A stretch of DNA of 64,000 nt from Fibrobacter sp. UWB15 (GCF_900177705.1 NZ_FXBA01000005.1:124001-188000), one strand, 5' to 3'; shown: positions 1 to 9,402, numbered from the stretch's first letter. The notes: a model not told the origin generated them from the letters alone. Numbers and translations are program-made.

Positions 1-1
1 T

Positions 2-1195
2 GCGCTTGTCATTGGAATATTCCTTATTCTTTTTGGCGTATTTGCGGTTTTGATTGGTGCGGTCATGCGGATTTACGGAGTCAATTATTTCCGTCTGTTG
101 ATGATCGGATTCCTGTCGTTTACGTTTGGCACTTGGACGATGTGCTATACGAAACTGATCCAGATTGTGTCGTATAATTTGACTCTCAATACGACCCTTG
201 AATATATTTGCCTCTATTTTTCTCCGATTCCATTTACGTTGCTGCTTTGGAACATGCACCGGATGCGACTCAATCGATCCAAGACTTTGGTGATGAAAAT
301 TCTGGTAGTCTATGAGGTGGTTTATCTGGTTGTCACATCGGTCCTTCATTTTTCAGGTTTGTTCTTCTACCCTCAAATGCTGGTATTCTTCCATGTGGTT
401 GTATTTTTCGGATTGGTATACTTTGTTTATTCCGGTATTCTCTACAACAAAAAAATGGACGAATCCGGAAAGATTCTTTCTCGCGGCGTCTTGTTCTTTG
501 TGGTGATGGTGGTGGCGGACATGCTTCGCTATAATTTTGCTCGTCATCTTGCTGCTGATATACCTTTGCTGGGATCGTCCTGGATTCCGTTGGGTACGCT
601 TGGCTTTGTGCTGTCGCTTGTACAAAGCTATGTCGTTTATTTGGTATATATTCTGGAAGACCGCGCCGAAAAGGGGGCACTCGCTACGATGGCTTATCTG
701 GATGCTTTGACGGGGCTTTTCAACCGTGCCAAGTGCCAGCAGATTTTTGATATTTTAGATAAGAGTTTTGGCGACTACGCCTTTGTGAGTATTGACATGA
801 ATGGCCTTAAGGCTGTGAATGACAAGTACGGCCATAACGAAGGCGACCGGTTCATTAAAGCTTTTGCAGAAGTTTTCAAGGAAGCTTTTAAGGGCGTTGG
901 AACGACCATTCGTGTAGGCGGTGATGAATTTTTGGCTATTGTTCGCAGTGAACATGTGGCTGATGTGAAGAGCGCTGTCAAAAAAATGACGGAACTTCAA
1001 AGAGAATGTAGCGCCAAATTGCCAATTCCACTGGAAGTTGCCTATGGTACCGCCTTCAAACATGAATTTTTGGAGTATTCTTTTAGCGTCGCAGAAGAAC
1101 AACGCATAGATGCCGAAAAAGTCTACCATTTGGCGGATGAACGCATGTACGCTATGAAATCATCCATGAAGTCAAAATCGGCGCGTAAAGAATAA
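2..1195 (+). CDS. Membrane-anchored GGDEF diguanylate cyclase (5' end outside window)
   Basis: The reading frame is open to the first base, so the true start lies upstream. The first in-window candidate start is a TTG at position 50. About 220 residues of hydrophobic segments (roughly six or seven membrane spans) precede a C-terminal GGDEF domain. That domain begins with a canonical DALTGLFNR-type motif and has an intact GGDEF signature at nt 917-931, so it probably makes cyclic di-GMP from two GTP at the inner membrane. No RxxD inhibitory site is seen at the expected place upstream of GGDEF, so product feedback may be absent. The signal sensed by the membrane part is unknown. Confidence 0.9.
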   Translation, partial: ALVIGIFLILFGVFAVLIGAVMRIYGVNYFRLLMIGFLSFTFGTWTMCYTKLIQIVSYNLTLNTTLEYICLYFSPIPFTLLLWNMHRMRLNRSKTLVMKILVVYEVVYLVVTSVLHFSGLFFYPQMLVFFHVVVFFGLVYFVYSGILYNKKMDESGKILSRGVLFFVVMVVADMLRYNFARHLAADIPLLGSSWIPLGTLGFVLSLVQSYVVYLVYILEDRAEKGALATMAYLDALTGLFNRAKCQQIFDILDKSFGDYAFVSIDMNGLKAVNDKYGHNEGDRFIKAFAEVFKEAFKGVGTTIRVGGDEFLAIVRSEHVADVKSAVKKMTELQRECSAKLPIPLEVAYGTAFKHEFLEYSFSVAEEQRIDAEKVYHLADERMYAMKSSMKSKSARKE

Positions 1196-1257
1196 TTTTT
1201 TGATATTTTCTTTCGCCATTCGGCCCTTGTCTTGTGTCTTTAATATATATTAAAGAC

Positions 1258-2556
1258 ATGCTAGACTTTAACGTGTTTTACCGTTTAGCGGCTGCCATTG
1301 GCATAGGCCTGATTATTGGGCTGCAGCGCGAGCATACGTATATGGACAAGTCGGATCGGCATCCGGCTGGTGTCCGCTCGTTTACGCTAGTGGGCCTAGC
1401 GGGTGCCATGACGGCTATGCTTTCGGATTTGATGAATGGTGTTGCACCCTTTGTGACGGGTTTTGTCGTTGTTGGACTTTTGCTTGTGGCGTCTCATTTG
1501 TCTTATGCCATGGGGCGTCGCCCCAAAGAAGGGCAACCGGTGGTGAGTAATGACGGTATAACCACAAACATTGCTGTCCTTGTGGTGTATTTGCTGGGCG
1601 CCATTTCTTGGTACGGTCGCCTGCTGGAATCTTGCATTGTGGTGGTGGTGATGCTTTGGGTACTTTCGGCGAAGGAACAGTTGCATACGTTTGCCCAGCG
1701 TCTTTCAAAAGAAGACATTATCGCCATCGTTAAATTTGCGGTGATTACGGCGCTGGTGTTGCCGTTCCTCCCAAATAATTCTTACGGCCCGCCGGGACTT
1801 GAAGTCTTGAATCCGCGGTCAATCTGGATTTTTGTGGTGTTCATTTCGGGCATCGGTTTTGTGGGCTATGGTTTGATCAAGCTTGTGGGGCCGGGCAAAG
1901 GAATTTGGCTTACGGGCTTGCTTGGTGGCCTTGCCAGCAGTACGGCGCTTACGCTTAATTTGGCGGGGCGAAGCCGCGAAAACGAGGCTTACGCGTCGGA
2001 CTTTACGCTTGGCATTGTGCTGAGCTGGGCGGTGATGTATGTGCGCCTTTATTTGATTTGCGTGTTTCTGAGTAGTTCCTTGGCCGGGCCCCTGGCGTTA
2101 CCGTTGCTGTTACCGGTAGTGCCGGCGCTGGGTTATGCGCTTTACCTTAAGGTGAAGGAATTCCGCAATCACCAGCAGAAATCGGCTGATTTTACGAACC
2201 CCTTTAAGCTTTTGCCAGCAATCAAGTTCGGCGTCATCTTTACTTGTGTGATGTTCGTGGCCAATGCGGCTCGCGTTTACCTAGGGTCGGGAGCGCTGCT
2301 CGCTTGCAGTTTTTTGGGCGGTGCTGCCGAAATGGATGCGGTGGCGTTCTCGGTTATTGATATGAATCTGAAATCGGGCCTTGCCGTGCGTGAGTTGGTG
2401 CTGGCGCTGTTGTTTGCTAGCCTCGCCAATACAATCACGAAGGGTGGCTTGGTGTTTTTCTTGGGCGCGAAGTCGATGCGTCGTCCGATATTGCCTGCGG
2501 TGGTGCTGATTTGCCTAGTGACGGCCGGCTTGATCGGGTATTACGCGTTCGTATAA
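1258..2556 (+). CDS. MgtC/SapB N-terminal domain plus DUF4010 membrane protein
   Basis: This is a polytopic inner-membrane protein of about 432 residues. The N-terminal 130 residues match the MgtC/SapB family (AAAIGIGLIIGLQREH, then HPAGVRSFTLVGLAGA). The C-terminal two thirds match DUF4010 (GLLGGLASSTALTLNLA, later FLGGAAEMDAVAFSV). Members are thought to be transporter-like or to modulate membrane transport, but the substrate is unknown. The ATG at 1258 is preferred to a TTG at 1234, because the TTG lies in an AT-rich promoter-like stretch (TAATATATAT) and the MgtC domain begins right after the ATG. thiD follows 12 bp downstream, so the two are probably cotranscribed. Confidence 0.85.
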   Translation: MLDFNVFYRLAAAIGIGLIIGLQREHTYMDKSDRHPAGVRSFTLVGLAGAMTAMLSDLMNGVAPFVTGFVVVGLLLVASHLSYAMGRRPKEGQPVVSNDGITTNIAVLVVYLLGAISWYGRLLESCIVVVVMLWVLSAKEQLHTFAQRLSKEDIIAIVKFAVITALVLPFLPNNSYGPPGLEVLNPRSIWIFVVFISGIGFVGYGLIKLVGPGKGIWLTGLLGGLASSTALTLNLAGRSRENEAYASDFTLGIVLSWAVMYVRLYLICVFLSSSLAGPLALPLLLPVVPALGYALYLKVKEFRNHQQKSADFTNPFKLLPAIKFGVIFTCVMFVANAARVYLGSGALLACSFLGGAAEMDAVAFSVIDMNLKSGLAVRELVLALLFASLANTITKGGLVFFLGAKSMRRPILPAVVLICLVTAGLIGYYAFV

Positions 2557-2568
2557 AAAGGATAGGGT

Positions 2569-3312
2569 ATGGGTGAAAAATTGATTCACGCTTTGACGGT
2601 AGCGGGCTTTGACGGCTCTGCCGGGGCGGGCTTTATCTCGGACATCAAGACGATGGCGCATTTTGGCGTGTACGGCCAGGCGGTCTGCACGGCGCTCACG
2701 CAACAGAACGAAGAAGAATTCGTGGCGCCAGGCTGGGTCATTTGGGACCGCATCGAGGCGCAACTTGAAACGCTTTTTAAAAAGCATAAGTTTAAGTACG
2801 TGAAAATCGGGCTTGTGGAAAAGGCCCGCACCTTAAAGCGCATTGTGGAATTTGTCCGTGAAAAGTCGCCGTATGCATTCATCGTGTGGGACCCGATTGC
2901 AAGTGCTTCGGCGGGTTTTCACTTTATGCGCGATGCCGAAAAATTCTTGCCGATTATGAAGTCTATTGACTTGGTGACGCCGAACCAAGATGAATTTGCC
3001 TACTTGGGTCTGGGGCTTGCGGAATCCCGCGGACAAATCAAGATGGGCCGCGACTTTGCCGTACTCCTGAAGGGTGGCCATGCCCGCGGCAAGGAATCGA
3101 TCGATACCTTGTGGTATAATGAAGAACAGTTCAAGTTTATTAGCCCGCGGCTCCCCGGCAAAGGCAAGCACGGCACCGGCTGCGTGCTCAGTTCTGCAAT
3201 CCTTGCAAACGTCGCCCTCGGTAAGGACGTTCCTACCGCCTGCGAAATCGCCAAGCAGTACATGAACGAATACCTGGAAAGCGGTGAAGGAAGGCTCGGG
3301 TTCTTGGTGTAA
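2569..3312 (+). CDS. thiD: Hydroxymethylpyrimidine/phosphomethylpyrimidine kinase
   Basis: This ribokinase-fold enzyme phosphorylates HMP and then HMP-P to HMP-PP, the pyrimidine half of thiamine. At 247 residues it is close to the usual length. Visible signatures are the N-terminal AGFDGSAGAGFISDIKT substrate loop, VTPNQDEF in the middle, and the anion-hole/catalytic HGTGCVLSS at residues 201-209, with the conserved Cys. An AGGATAGGG ribosome-binding region precedes the ATG. It lies 12 bp after the DUF4010 gene and is followed by a strong terminator. No TPP riboswitch is seen immediately upstream. A pyridoxine-kinase role is possible, since the two families are close. Confidence 0.9.
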   Translation: MGEKLIHALTVAGFDGSAGAGFISDIKTMAHFGVYGQAVCTALTQQNEEEFVAPGWVIWDRIEAQLETLFKKHKFKYVKIGLVEKARTLKRIVEFVREKSPYAFIVWDPIASASAGFHFMRDAEKFLPIMKSIDLVTPNQDEFAYLGLGLAESRGQIKMGRDFAVLLKGGHARGKESIDTLWYNEEQFKFISPRLPGKGKHGTGCVLSSAILANVALGKDVPTACEIAKQYMNEYLESGEGRLGFLV

Positions 3313-3333
3313 ACATCCCTCTTTTGCATAAGA

Positions 3334-3358
3334 AAAAGCCCCGCAGTGCGGGGCTTTT
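3334..3358 (+). terminator. Intrinsic terminator after thiD
   Basis: The sequence AAAAGCCCCGC, a three-base loop AGT and the exact complement GCGGGGCTTTT form a near-perfect hairpin with A and T tracts on both sides. It would terminate the DUF4010-thiD unit and could also work on the opposite strand. Confidence 0.9.
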
Positions 3359-3453
3359 AATGCTTTTAGATCCTGCTCCTTCGAACCTAACTCAACTAAG
3401 ACACTAAAGAGTCTAGTTTCGTATATCGACTTCGCTCAGGATGACAATTGCGG

Positions 3454-3503
3454 TCTCTGTGAGCAACAAAGCCCCTGGTATTAACTAGGGGCGGTTGCGA
3501 GAG
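3454..3503 (-). repeat. Structured stem-loop repeat, copy A
   Basis: Read on the minus strand, it runs CTCTCGCAACC, then a stem-loop of GCCCCT and AGGGGC arms around GTTAATAC, then TTTGTTGCTCACAGAGA. The flanks pair with each other (TCTC with GAGA, GCAAC with GTTGC), giving a nested long hairpin. A second copy at 23513-23561 has the same flanks and the same GTTAATAC loop, but a different, still complementary stem. It lies downstream of typA on the typA strand. A dispersed repeat end (CTTCGCTCAGGATGAC, 3430-3445) lies beside it. Confidence 0.6.
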
Positions 3504-3551
3504 GACTGGCTCCAGAGTAAGGATTTTGCTGGTTTTAGCCAGTCCGGTCGT

Positions 3552-5384
3552 TTAGTCTTCTTCGGCCGGGCGCTTGGAGAGCTGCTTACGCTTGATCGGG
3601 TCGAGCTCGGTCTTGCGGAGGCGCAGCACTTCCGGCGTGACTTCGATGCATTCGTCTTCGTTGATGAAGGTGACGCATTCTTCCAGAGTCAGGCGGCGGT
3701 ACGGAGTCAGCTGGATCATGTCGTCGGCAGACTTGGAACGCATGTTGGTAAGGTGCTTACCCTTCGTGACGTTCACGATGATGTCGACGTCGCGGTTGTG
3801 TTCACCCACGATCATGCCCGGATAAACTTCGGCACCCGGTCCGATGATGAGGTAACCGCGGTCTTCCAGGTTGGAAAGTGCATAGCTTGCGGCTTCGCCC
3901 GGTTCCTTCGCGATGAGCACGCCGTTCACGCGGGCCGGAATTTCGCCCTTGTACGGTTCGTAGTCCTTGAAGATGGACTGGCTGACGGCGTAACCCTTGG
4001 AAAGGGACAACAGCTTCGGGCGTATTCCGATAAGGCCACGGGAGGGCACCAGGTATTCGAGAGTCACGCGGTCGTTTTCGTCGGTGGTCATGTTGACCAT
4101 TTCGCCCTTACGGGTGTTGATTTCCTGGATGCAGGCGCCGCTGAATTCGTTCGGCACTTCGACCTTGAATTCTTCGATCGGTTCGAGGAGCTTGCCGTTT
4201 TCGTCGGTCTTGAAGATCACCTGCGGAGAACCGATGGTGAATTCATAGAGTTCACGACGCATGTTTTCGACGAGGATGGTCAAGTGGAGAATGCCACGGC
4301 CGGACACCTTGAAGGTGGAGGCGCCGTCGACCTTTTCGACGAGGAGGGCGGGGTCGGCCATGTGGGCGCGTTCCAGACGTTCCTGGAGCTGGTTACCCGT
4401 CATGAACTTTCCACCGTACTTACCGGCCAGGGGCGAGGTGTTCACGGTGAAGAGCATAGAGATGGTCGGCGGGTCAATGTGGATGCGGGGGAGGTGCACC
4501 GGATTGTTCGTAGAAGAAAGGGTATCACCGATGTCGAAGTTGTCGAGACCGGCAATCAAGATGATGTCGCCCGGACCCGCTTCTTCGATCGGCTGTGGGG
4601 TCAGGCCTTCGTAGCGCAGAATCTTCTGGATACGGATGTTCTTCACCTTGCCGTCGCTCGTAGCCTGGGCAACGGTCATGTTCGGCTTGAAGGTACCCTG
4701 CTGCACGCGGCCCACGGCCAAGCGGCCGAGGAAGCCCGAGTATTCAAGCGATGCAATCTGCAGAAGCGGTTCTGCTGCCGGATCGCCCTTCGGGGCCGGG
4801 ATGCGTTCGATAATCTTGTCCATCAAAATGTGGAAGTCGCCATCCGGGTCTTCCATTTCGGCCTTGCAGATGCCCTTACGGCCAGAACCGAACACCTTGT
4901 CGAAGTCCAGCTGCTGTTCGTTGGCGTCGAGTTCGCAGAACAGGTCGAACACCTTGTCAAGAGCGGCGTGCGGGTTGCAGCCGTCGCGGTCGATCTTGTT
5001 CACGACGACGATAGGAATAAGTCCCATTTCAAGGGCCTTCTGGGTCACAAAGCGGGTCTGAGCCATGGGGCCTTCGAAGGCGTCCACCACCAGAATCACG
5101 CCGTCCACCGTGCCGAGCACGCGTTCCACCTGGCCACCGAAGTCGGCGTGCCCCGGGGTATCGACGATGTTCACGCGATAGCCCTTGTACATGACGCTCG
5201 TGTTCTTGGAAAGGATGGTGATGCCGCGTTCGCGTTCCAGGTTGTCGCTATCCATCACGCGTTCGTTGACTTCCTCGTTTTCGTGGAATGTTCCGCACTG
5301 CTTGAGGAGCTGGTCCACCAGGGTGGTTTTACCGTGGTCAACGTGGGCGATAATGGCGACGTTTCTGATTTTAGATGTATCCAT
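3552..5384 (-). CDS. typA: Translational GTPase TypA/BipA
   Basis: This ribosome-associated GTPase of the elongation-factor family acts in stress and ribosome-assembly physiology. The 610 residues match the family's usual length. G1 is H14-VDHGKTT, G3 is [11 protein letters not shown] and G4 is NKIDRDG. The C-terminal half carries the BipA-specific region ([19 protein letters not shown] and [12 protein letters not shown]). It is transcribed divergently from the receiver-like gene at 5485, with 100 bp between the starts. A 635-codon open frame on the other strand is an antisense shadow. Confidence 0.97.
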   Translation of the reverse strand: MDTSKIRNVAIIAHVDHGKTTLVDQLLKQCGTFHENEEVNERVMDSDNLERERGITILSKNTSVMYKGYRVNIVDTPGHADFGGQVERVLGTVDGVILVVDAFEGPMAQTRFVTQKALEMGLIPIVVVNKIDRDGCNPHAALDKVFDLFCELDANEQQLDFDKVFGSGRKGICKAEMEDPDGDFHILMDKIIERIPAPKGDPAAEPLLQIASLEYSGFLGRLAVGRVQQGTFKPNMTVAQATSDGKVKNIRIQKILRYEGLTPQPIEEAGPGDIILIAGLDNFDIGDTLSSTNNPVHLPRIHIDPPTISMLFTVNTSPLAGKYGGKFMTGNQLQERLERAHMADPALLVEKVDGASTFKVSGRGILHLTILVENMRRELYEFTIGSPQVIFKTDENGKLLEPIEEFKVEVPNEFSGACIQEINTRKGEMVNMTTDENDRVTLEYLVPSRGLIGIRPKLLSLSKGYAVSQSIFKDYEPYKGEIPARVNGVLIAKEPGEAASYALSNLEDRGYLIIGPGAEVYPGMIVGEHNRDVDIIVNVTKGKHLTNMRSKSADDMIQLTPYRRLTLEECVTFINEDECIEVTPEVLRLRKTELDPIKRKQLSKRPAEED

Positions 5385-5484
5385 AATGGCTCTTTTGATT
5401 GACGTTTATTTTTGCGCGCAAATTTAGAAATTCTAGCCGATTATGGCAATGTTTTGGGGGCAAGTTTACTATATTTGGGCTACT

Positions 5485-5940
5485 ATGGCAAAAGAACTCG
5501 ACAATTTTGACGATGAAGAAATGGACGAAGCCGCCCTCGAGAAGTTCGATTCCGAGGACTCCCTTGCCCAGACCCCCCAGGTTCGCGACTATAGCGACCG
5601 CCGTATCCTGATTTGGGAAGAAGACGATTCCCATCGCGACGCTTGCCTGACCGTGCTGACCGACCTTCTGGTGGGAGCAACCATCAAGGCTGTAAAAACC
5701 GAGGCCGAAGCCCAGGAACAGCTCGAAAATGACGACTGGGATACTTTCGTTGTCGACTTCTACACCGAAGGCGTTTCTTCTAGCGACTTCATCAAGAGCG
5801 CAAACAACTATCCGGGCTCCATTCTGGTGGCCCTGAACATGGGTCCGCTGACTCTTGCTGAAGAACGCGATCCAGCCCGCACAGAATTACTGCGCAGGCT
5901 GTTTGACGTTGAACGCGCTAATACGCAGATTCACGCTTAA
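5485..5940 (+). CDS. Receiver-domain-like protein of unknown function
   Basis: The protein has 151 residues. An acidic N-terminus of about 35 residues (DDEEMDEAALEKFDSEDS) is followed by a fold resembling a response-regulator receiver: RILIWEEDD at the first strand, where the acidic pair normally sits, and FVVDFYTEG with a candidate phosphoacceptor Asp. No output domain or partner kinase is visible. The ATG at 5485 is chosen because a CTATATTTGGGC promoter-like element lies just upstream, so the earlier in-frame codons from 5443 are unlikely to be translated. It overlaps the end of the convergent lipoprotein gene by four bases. Confidence 0.7.
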   Translation: MAKELDNFDDEEMDEAALEKFDSEDSLAQTPQVRDYSDRRILIWEEDDSHRDACLTVLTDLLVGATIKAVKTEAEAQEQLENDDWDTFVVDFYTEGVSSSDFIKSANNYPGSILVALNMGPLTLAEERDPARTELLRRLFDVERANTQIHA

Positions 5941-7175
5941 TTACATAAATTCAGTTCGCCCGGAGTGGGGGCCGCAAGGCACCATGCCGAGGAATCCGAA
6001 CGCACTTTCCAGTGGTCGACGATGAGTTGGCCACTTTGATTGTATTTGCCGCTACCCAGGGCGGGAACTACATTAGTGTGCACCGAGTCGGGGGCGCTTG
6101 CATAGTACAGGGAATCCAGAGTGATTCCGTCGCATTGCAAGACGATGCTCCCTTTGCTGTTGGTCATGTCGCTCCAGCCGTCGGTGTTGACGTAGGTTGC
6201 AGGTGTCCTTTCGGAGATTGCATCTCCCAAGACGAGGGCTGCTCCCGGCAGGATTTCACTTACGGTGAGTGCGTAGCGCTTGAGGACGTTGGAGCTGGTG
6301 ATACCTAAGACGCAGTCGTCCAGAAGCAAGGTGTCGATGGTTCCGTTGTAGATTTCAACGAATTCGAACTGCGAACTGTCCTTTGCGTTTGGGGCTGCAA
6401 AATATTCCGTAATCAGCAGGTCGTCGACTTGCGGCTTTCGGAATCCGGCTCGAAGGGGCAACGTGATTTCGACGTAACGCTCCTCTGCGGTCTTGATCGC
6501 TAGGGCCACCTGGCTTCGCAACGAGTTCAGCGTGAGGTCTGGCACCGGGCTGTCTTCGGTAAGCAGGAACTTGTCGCTTAGGCTGTAGATGGCGTTCCCG
6601 TCAGAATCGTACAGGAAAATCTGCACGTCATATTCAACGCCGAGCTTGAGCATATCGCTTTTGAAGTAGATTTTCCCGGTGGATTCCGCCATAGGAATTT
6701 CGTAGCGGTCGCTTTCCGAAGAGAGTATCATGGTGCCGCTCGCGATGCCGCTTTCGTTTTTTAGTCCCGTGGGGACTTCCACAAGCACGAATCCTACGAT
6801 AGGGTGCATCTGGATAGAAAGGGTCTCGGAGGAACCCGCTTCGAGTTTGGTCGACAGTTCACCGACCTGCATTAGGGCCCCGTTGGCATAGATTTTAGCC
6901 TTGAAGGACCAGTTGTCGCTAGGGAACAGATCCATGTTAAAAAGGGCGCTGTCGGCGGAACGTACATAGTGCAGCGTGTCCGCTCCGTAGCAGTCTAGTA
7001 CCAGGCTGTCAAGCAGCGGGGGTGTGCTGTATTGCAGCCTGAGTGCAACGGAAGCGTGTTCTGCTCCACTGATGATGGCGTTTGTTTCGTGGGGTTCACT
7101 GCCACAGTTCCAGAGCGCGAGTGCGCAAAGGATCGATGTGGCCATGGTTGCGTGTTTTGTTTTAATAGGACTCAT
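5937..7175 (-). CDS. Lipoprotein with a lamin-tail (LTD) domain
   Basis: The 412-residue precursor starts at the ATG at 7175, which has a clear GGAGGT seven bases upstream. It has a signal peptide with a lipobox-like ALWNC, so it is probably lipidated and surface or periplasm facing. The C-terminal third (DDLLITEYFAAPNAKDSSQFEFVEIYN, interrupted here by the length limit, through the VLGDAI and NSKGSIVLQCDG segments) matches the lamin-tail Ig fold found in many secreted bacterial proteins. The middle region looks beta-rich and is unrecognised. An extension to 7238 is open but has no ribosome site. Confidence 0.75.
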   Translation of the reverse strand: MSPIKTKHATMATSILCALALWNCGSEPHETNAIISGAEHASVALRLQYSTPPLLDSLVLDCYGADTLHYVRSADSALFNMDLFPSDNWSFKAKIYANGALMQVGELSTKLEAGSSETLSIQMHPIVGFVLVEVPTGLKNESGIASGTMILSSESDRYEIPMAESTGKIYFKSDMLKLGVEYDVQIFLYDSDGNAIYSLSDKFLLTEDSPVPDLTLNSLRSQVALAIKTAEERYVEITLPLRAGFRKPQVDDLLITEYFAAPNAKDSSQFEFVEIYNGTIDTLLLDDCVLGITSSNVLKRYALTVSEILPGAALVLGDAISERTPATYVNTDGWSDMTNSKGSIVLQCDGITLDSLYYASAPDSVHTNVVPALGSGKYNQSGQLIVDHWKVRSDSSAWCLAAPTPGELNLCN

Positions 7176-7241
7176 AATACCTCCATTTGGTTGAGTGGTC
7201 CTATTTATTAACACGCTAAAATTGAAAAAACGGTTCAAAAT

Positions 7242-7733
7242 TTAGAGCTTTAGTGCCTTTTGTCCGTTTTGTTTTCGGTTTCCTTGCAGCTTTGTGGCAC
7301 AGGCTTTGTCTTGCCTTAAGATTTTTACGAGTGCACTAGGCGTCAGGTTGAAGGCCGCCGCGGCTGCCTTGGTGTCGCCGTTCTTGGTCGCCATGATGTC
7401 GAAAACGTGGGCAACGAACAACGGGAACAGCGCATTGCTCGGTTGCAGGTGCCCGTTACTCCCCGGGAAGGGCATTTCGGGGTTTGCAGGGGCTTCGCGA
7501 ACCTGCAGGGCGAGTGCCATTTGCATTCGGTGTAGCGCATGGACCTTGTTTTCGTGAGCGCTCCTGCCTTCGCACGATTTGATTTCTAAATTGAAATCCC
7601 GTAAACCGAGCAGAACGCCCGTGTTGGTCTTGTTGCGGTGCTGACCGCCGGGACCCGACCCTTGAAAACCCTTGAGGGTGCAAGCGCGGAGCAGTTCGTC
7701 CAACGTCATTTTTAAATAGGTATCGCGATGCAT
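7242..7733 (-). CDS. Class I release-factor-like protein (RF-1 domain, GGQ)
   Basis: This short (163-residue) relative of peptide chain release factors has GSGPGGQHRNKTNTG with GGQ at residues 29-31. That is the motif that places water in the ribosomal peptidyl-transferase centre for peptidyl-tRNA hydrolysis. No codon-recognition domain is present, so a ribosome-rescue role like ArfB/PrfH is the likely reading. The C-terminal half is basic (KLQGNRKQNGQKALKL), as in rescue factors that enter the mRNA channel. The start at 7733 shares an ATGCAT with the divergent lipoprotein gene; the ATG at 7709 is a plausible alternative. Neither has a good ribosome site. Confidence 0.75.
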   Translation of the reverse strand: MHRDTYLKMTLDELLRACTLKGFQGSGPGGQHRNKTNTGVLLGLRDFNLEIKSCEGRSAHENKVHALHRMQMALALQVREAPANPEMPFPGSNGHLQPSNALFPLFVAHVFDIMATKNGDTKAAAAAFNLTPSALVKILRQDKACATKLQGNRKQNGQKALKL

Positions 7734-8480
7734 ACTCTTAAAAATACAATTGTTATGGCCCTTGCAGTAGGGGTGAGTGTTTTCTTTTGGGCTTGTGCGG
7801 GTTCTTCGAATGCAAAAGATACGAACGATCCGCGCAACGAATCCCTGGTGGATGCCACTCTTGGCGAATCCGCAGAAATCAAGAACGAAAAGGTGGGACA
7901 CCGCGAGTACGACAAACAGGCCATGCTTGAATCGATGTTCCAGAATCTCCTGAACGCGATTCACGAAGATACGCCTGCCGACGACCTTTATGCCATGCTG
8001 ACCGATTCTTCGGAATATTGGCTCGATACGTTGGAAAATCATGCGAGAACGTATAGACCCGAAGATTTGGATACTTGCCAATTCTACGAAATCTATTCGA
8101 TTTTGCTTTACCGCCTTTACGAACGCGAACACCTGTGGCAGGTTCCCGAAGACCGCATGCTTTGGCTCTATATGTCAAAAGCGGGAATTATGCATAACTT
8201 TACCAAGTTGAAACTTGGTCCCATGAAAATCAAGAATGACCGTGGAAGCATCGGACTTGAACAGAGCCCCGAAGTGCCGATCATGATTTTTGAATGGGAC
8301 GATAAGTCCTGGAAGCTGGACTTGGTCGAAACGGTGCCTCTGATTACCAAGGGTATTGAAGCGACGGCCGTCAAGAAGAGCTGGACCAACAAGAAACTGG
8401 CCCTCTACTGGCTGGACCGTGAATACCACATGACCTATTCTAGATTGGACGATTCTCTCTGTGAACCGATTGGGTTCTAA
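7728..8480 (+). CDS. Putative lipoprotein, unknown function
   Basis: The 250-residue protein has a basic N-terminus, a hydrophobic core and the lipobox-like FFWAC, so it is probably a lipoprotein. The mature part is acidic and mostly helical, with no family I recognise. The ATG at 7728 is chosen because it supplies the Lys needed for a signal peptide; a later ATG at 7755 would not. The next secreted-protein gene starts four bases after its stop, which suggests an operon with 8484-9362. Confidence 0.7.
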   Translation: MHTLKNTIVMALAVGVSVFFWACAGSSNAKDTNDPRNESLVDATLGESAEIKNEKVGHREYDKQAMLESMFQNLLNAIHEDTPADDLYAMLTDSSEYWLDTLENHARTYRPEDLDTCQFYEIYSILLYRLYEREHLWQVPEDRMLWLYMSKAGIMHNFTKLKLGPMKIKNDRGSIGLEQSPEVPIMIFEWDDKSWKLDLVETVPLITKGIEATAVKKSWTNKKLALYWLDREYHMTYSRLDDSLCEPIGF

Positions 8481-8483
8481 TCA

Positions 8484-9362
8484 ATGCGGATGAAACATTT
8501 TAAGTTTTTCGTTGTCTTTTTGATGTCGGCGGTTTGCTTGTGGGCTGCTCCCAAAAGTAAACCTTATACGGCCGGTTCTGCAAAGGTCGTAGGTGCAGTC
8601 GAATCCAAGAAACCGTTTAGCGGCGAGCGCCTTTTTGCAACGCTCGATTCCGTAGGCGGTACGGGAACCTGGATGGAATGGGACGTGAACGGCGTCAAGG
8701 ATCCGTCGCTGATGGGAATTCTGGACCCTATGCTGAAGGGGACGAACAAGCCCGAAATGGTGTGGGTGATTACGGAACGCGCAAAGCCTTTGGTGGCGGT
8801 ACTTCTGCCTAAGGGGAACGGCGAGACAATCCTCTTTTACGAACTGCAGTCACTTGATGCAAAACCGGAACCGTTGGCGATCAATGCGGTTCTTCGCCCC
8901 GAGGTAGTTCTTAGGGATTACAGACAAATTTCTGAAACGGAATATGTTCACCGCGACAAGGACAACTTGAAGGTGAAATTGCTTTCGTCGGGGATGGTGT
9001 TTTCTTACGACAAGAAAGGGGAAGAACCCCTTTACATGGTAAAAGACTATGCCTCGAGAACCCTTGACGAAAAGGCTTCGATTCTGACGGACTACGAAGA
9101 CTATTTCAAGTACGAGTATTCGTTGATGCTCCGGGCTTTTGTGCAATCTGTTCGTGGTGTGTTCAATTGGCAGCCGTGGCATTGGTACATGCCTGCCTGG
9201 AATTCTAAATGGATGCTGAAACGTTCCGAGTTGGAGGCGATTCTTGTACGTGGTGTAGCCCCCTCGTTTTTCACGCTTTTTAAGGCTACTACGGCAGCCG
9301 GAGAAACCATTGAATTCCGCACGAACGGAAATGGCTATTCGGAATTGGAAATTCGGCGCTAA
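8484..9362 (+). CDS. Secreted protein of unknown function
   Basis: The 292-residue protein has an N-terminal signal peptide ending near LWAAPKS. The mature protein looks beta-rich and soluble, and contains an aromatic cluster (FNWQPWHWYMPAWNSKW). No domain is recognised. It sits directly after the lipoprotein gene at 7728 and 40 bp before the PorU-like peptidase gene, so the three may share a transcript and an envelope role. That link is inferred from spacing only. Confidence 0.65.
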   Translation: MRMKHFKFFVVFLMSAVCLWAAPKSKPYTAGSAKVVGAVESKKPFSGERLFATLDSVGGTGTWMEWDVNGVKDPSLMGILDPMLKGTNKPEMVWVITERAKPLVAVLLPKGNGETILFYELQSLDAKPEPLAINAVLRPEVVLRDYRQISETEYVHRDKDNLKVKLLSSGMVFSYDKKGEEPLYMVKDYASRTLDEKASILTDYEDYFKYEYSLMLRAFVQSVRGVFNWQPWHWYMPAWNSKWMLKRSELEAILVRGVAPSFFTLFKATTAAGETIEFRTNGNGYSELEIRR

Positions 9363-9402
9363 ATGATAAATCTAGGCTCCCGCTATTTGCTATTTTAGTA
9401 GC

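Noticed and set aside
3454-3503. Integron attC site
   Set aside because: The flanks do not fit the RYYYAAC/GTTRRRY core sites, and no integrase or cassette genes are present.
3495-5402. Open frame of 635 codons opposite typA
   Set aside because: It mirrors the full typA gene, has no recognisable domain, and arises from typA codon bias.
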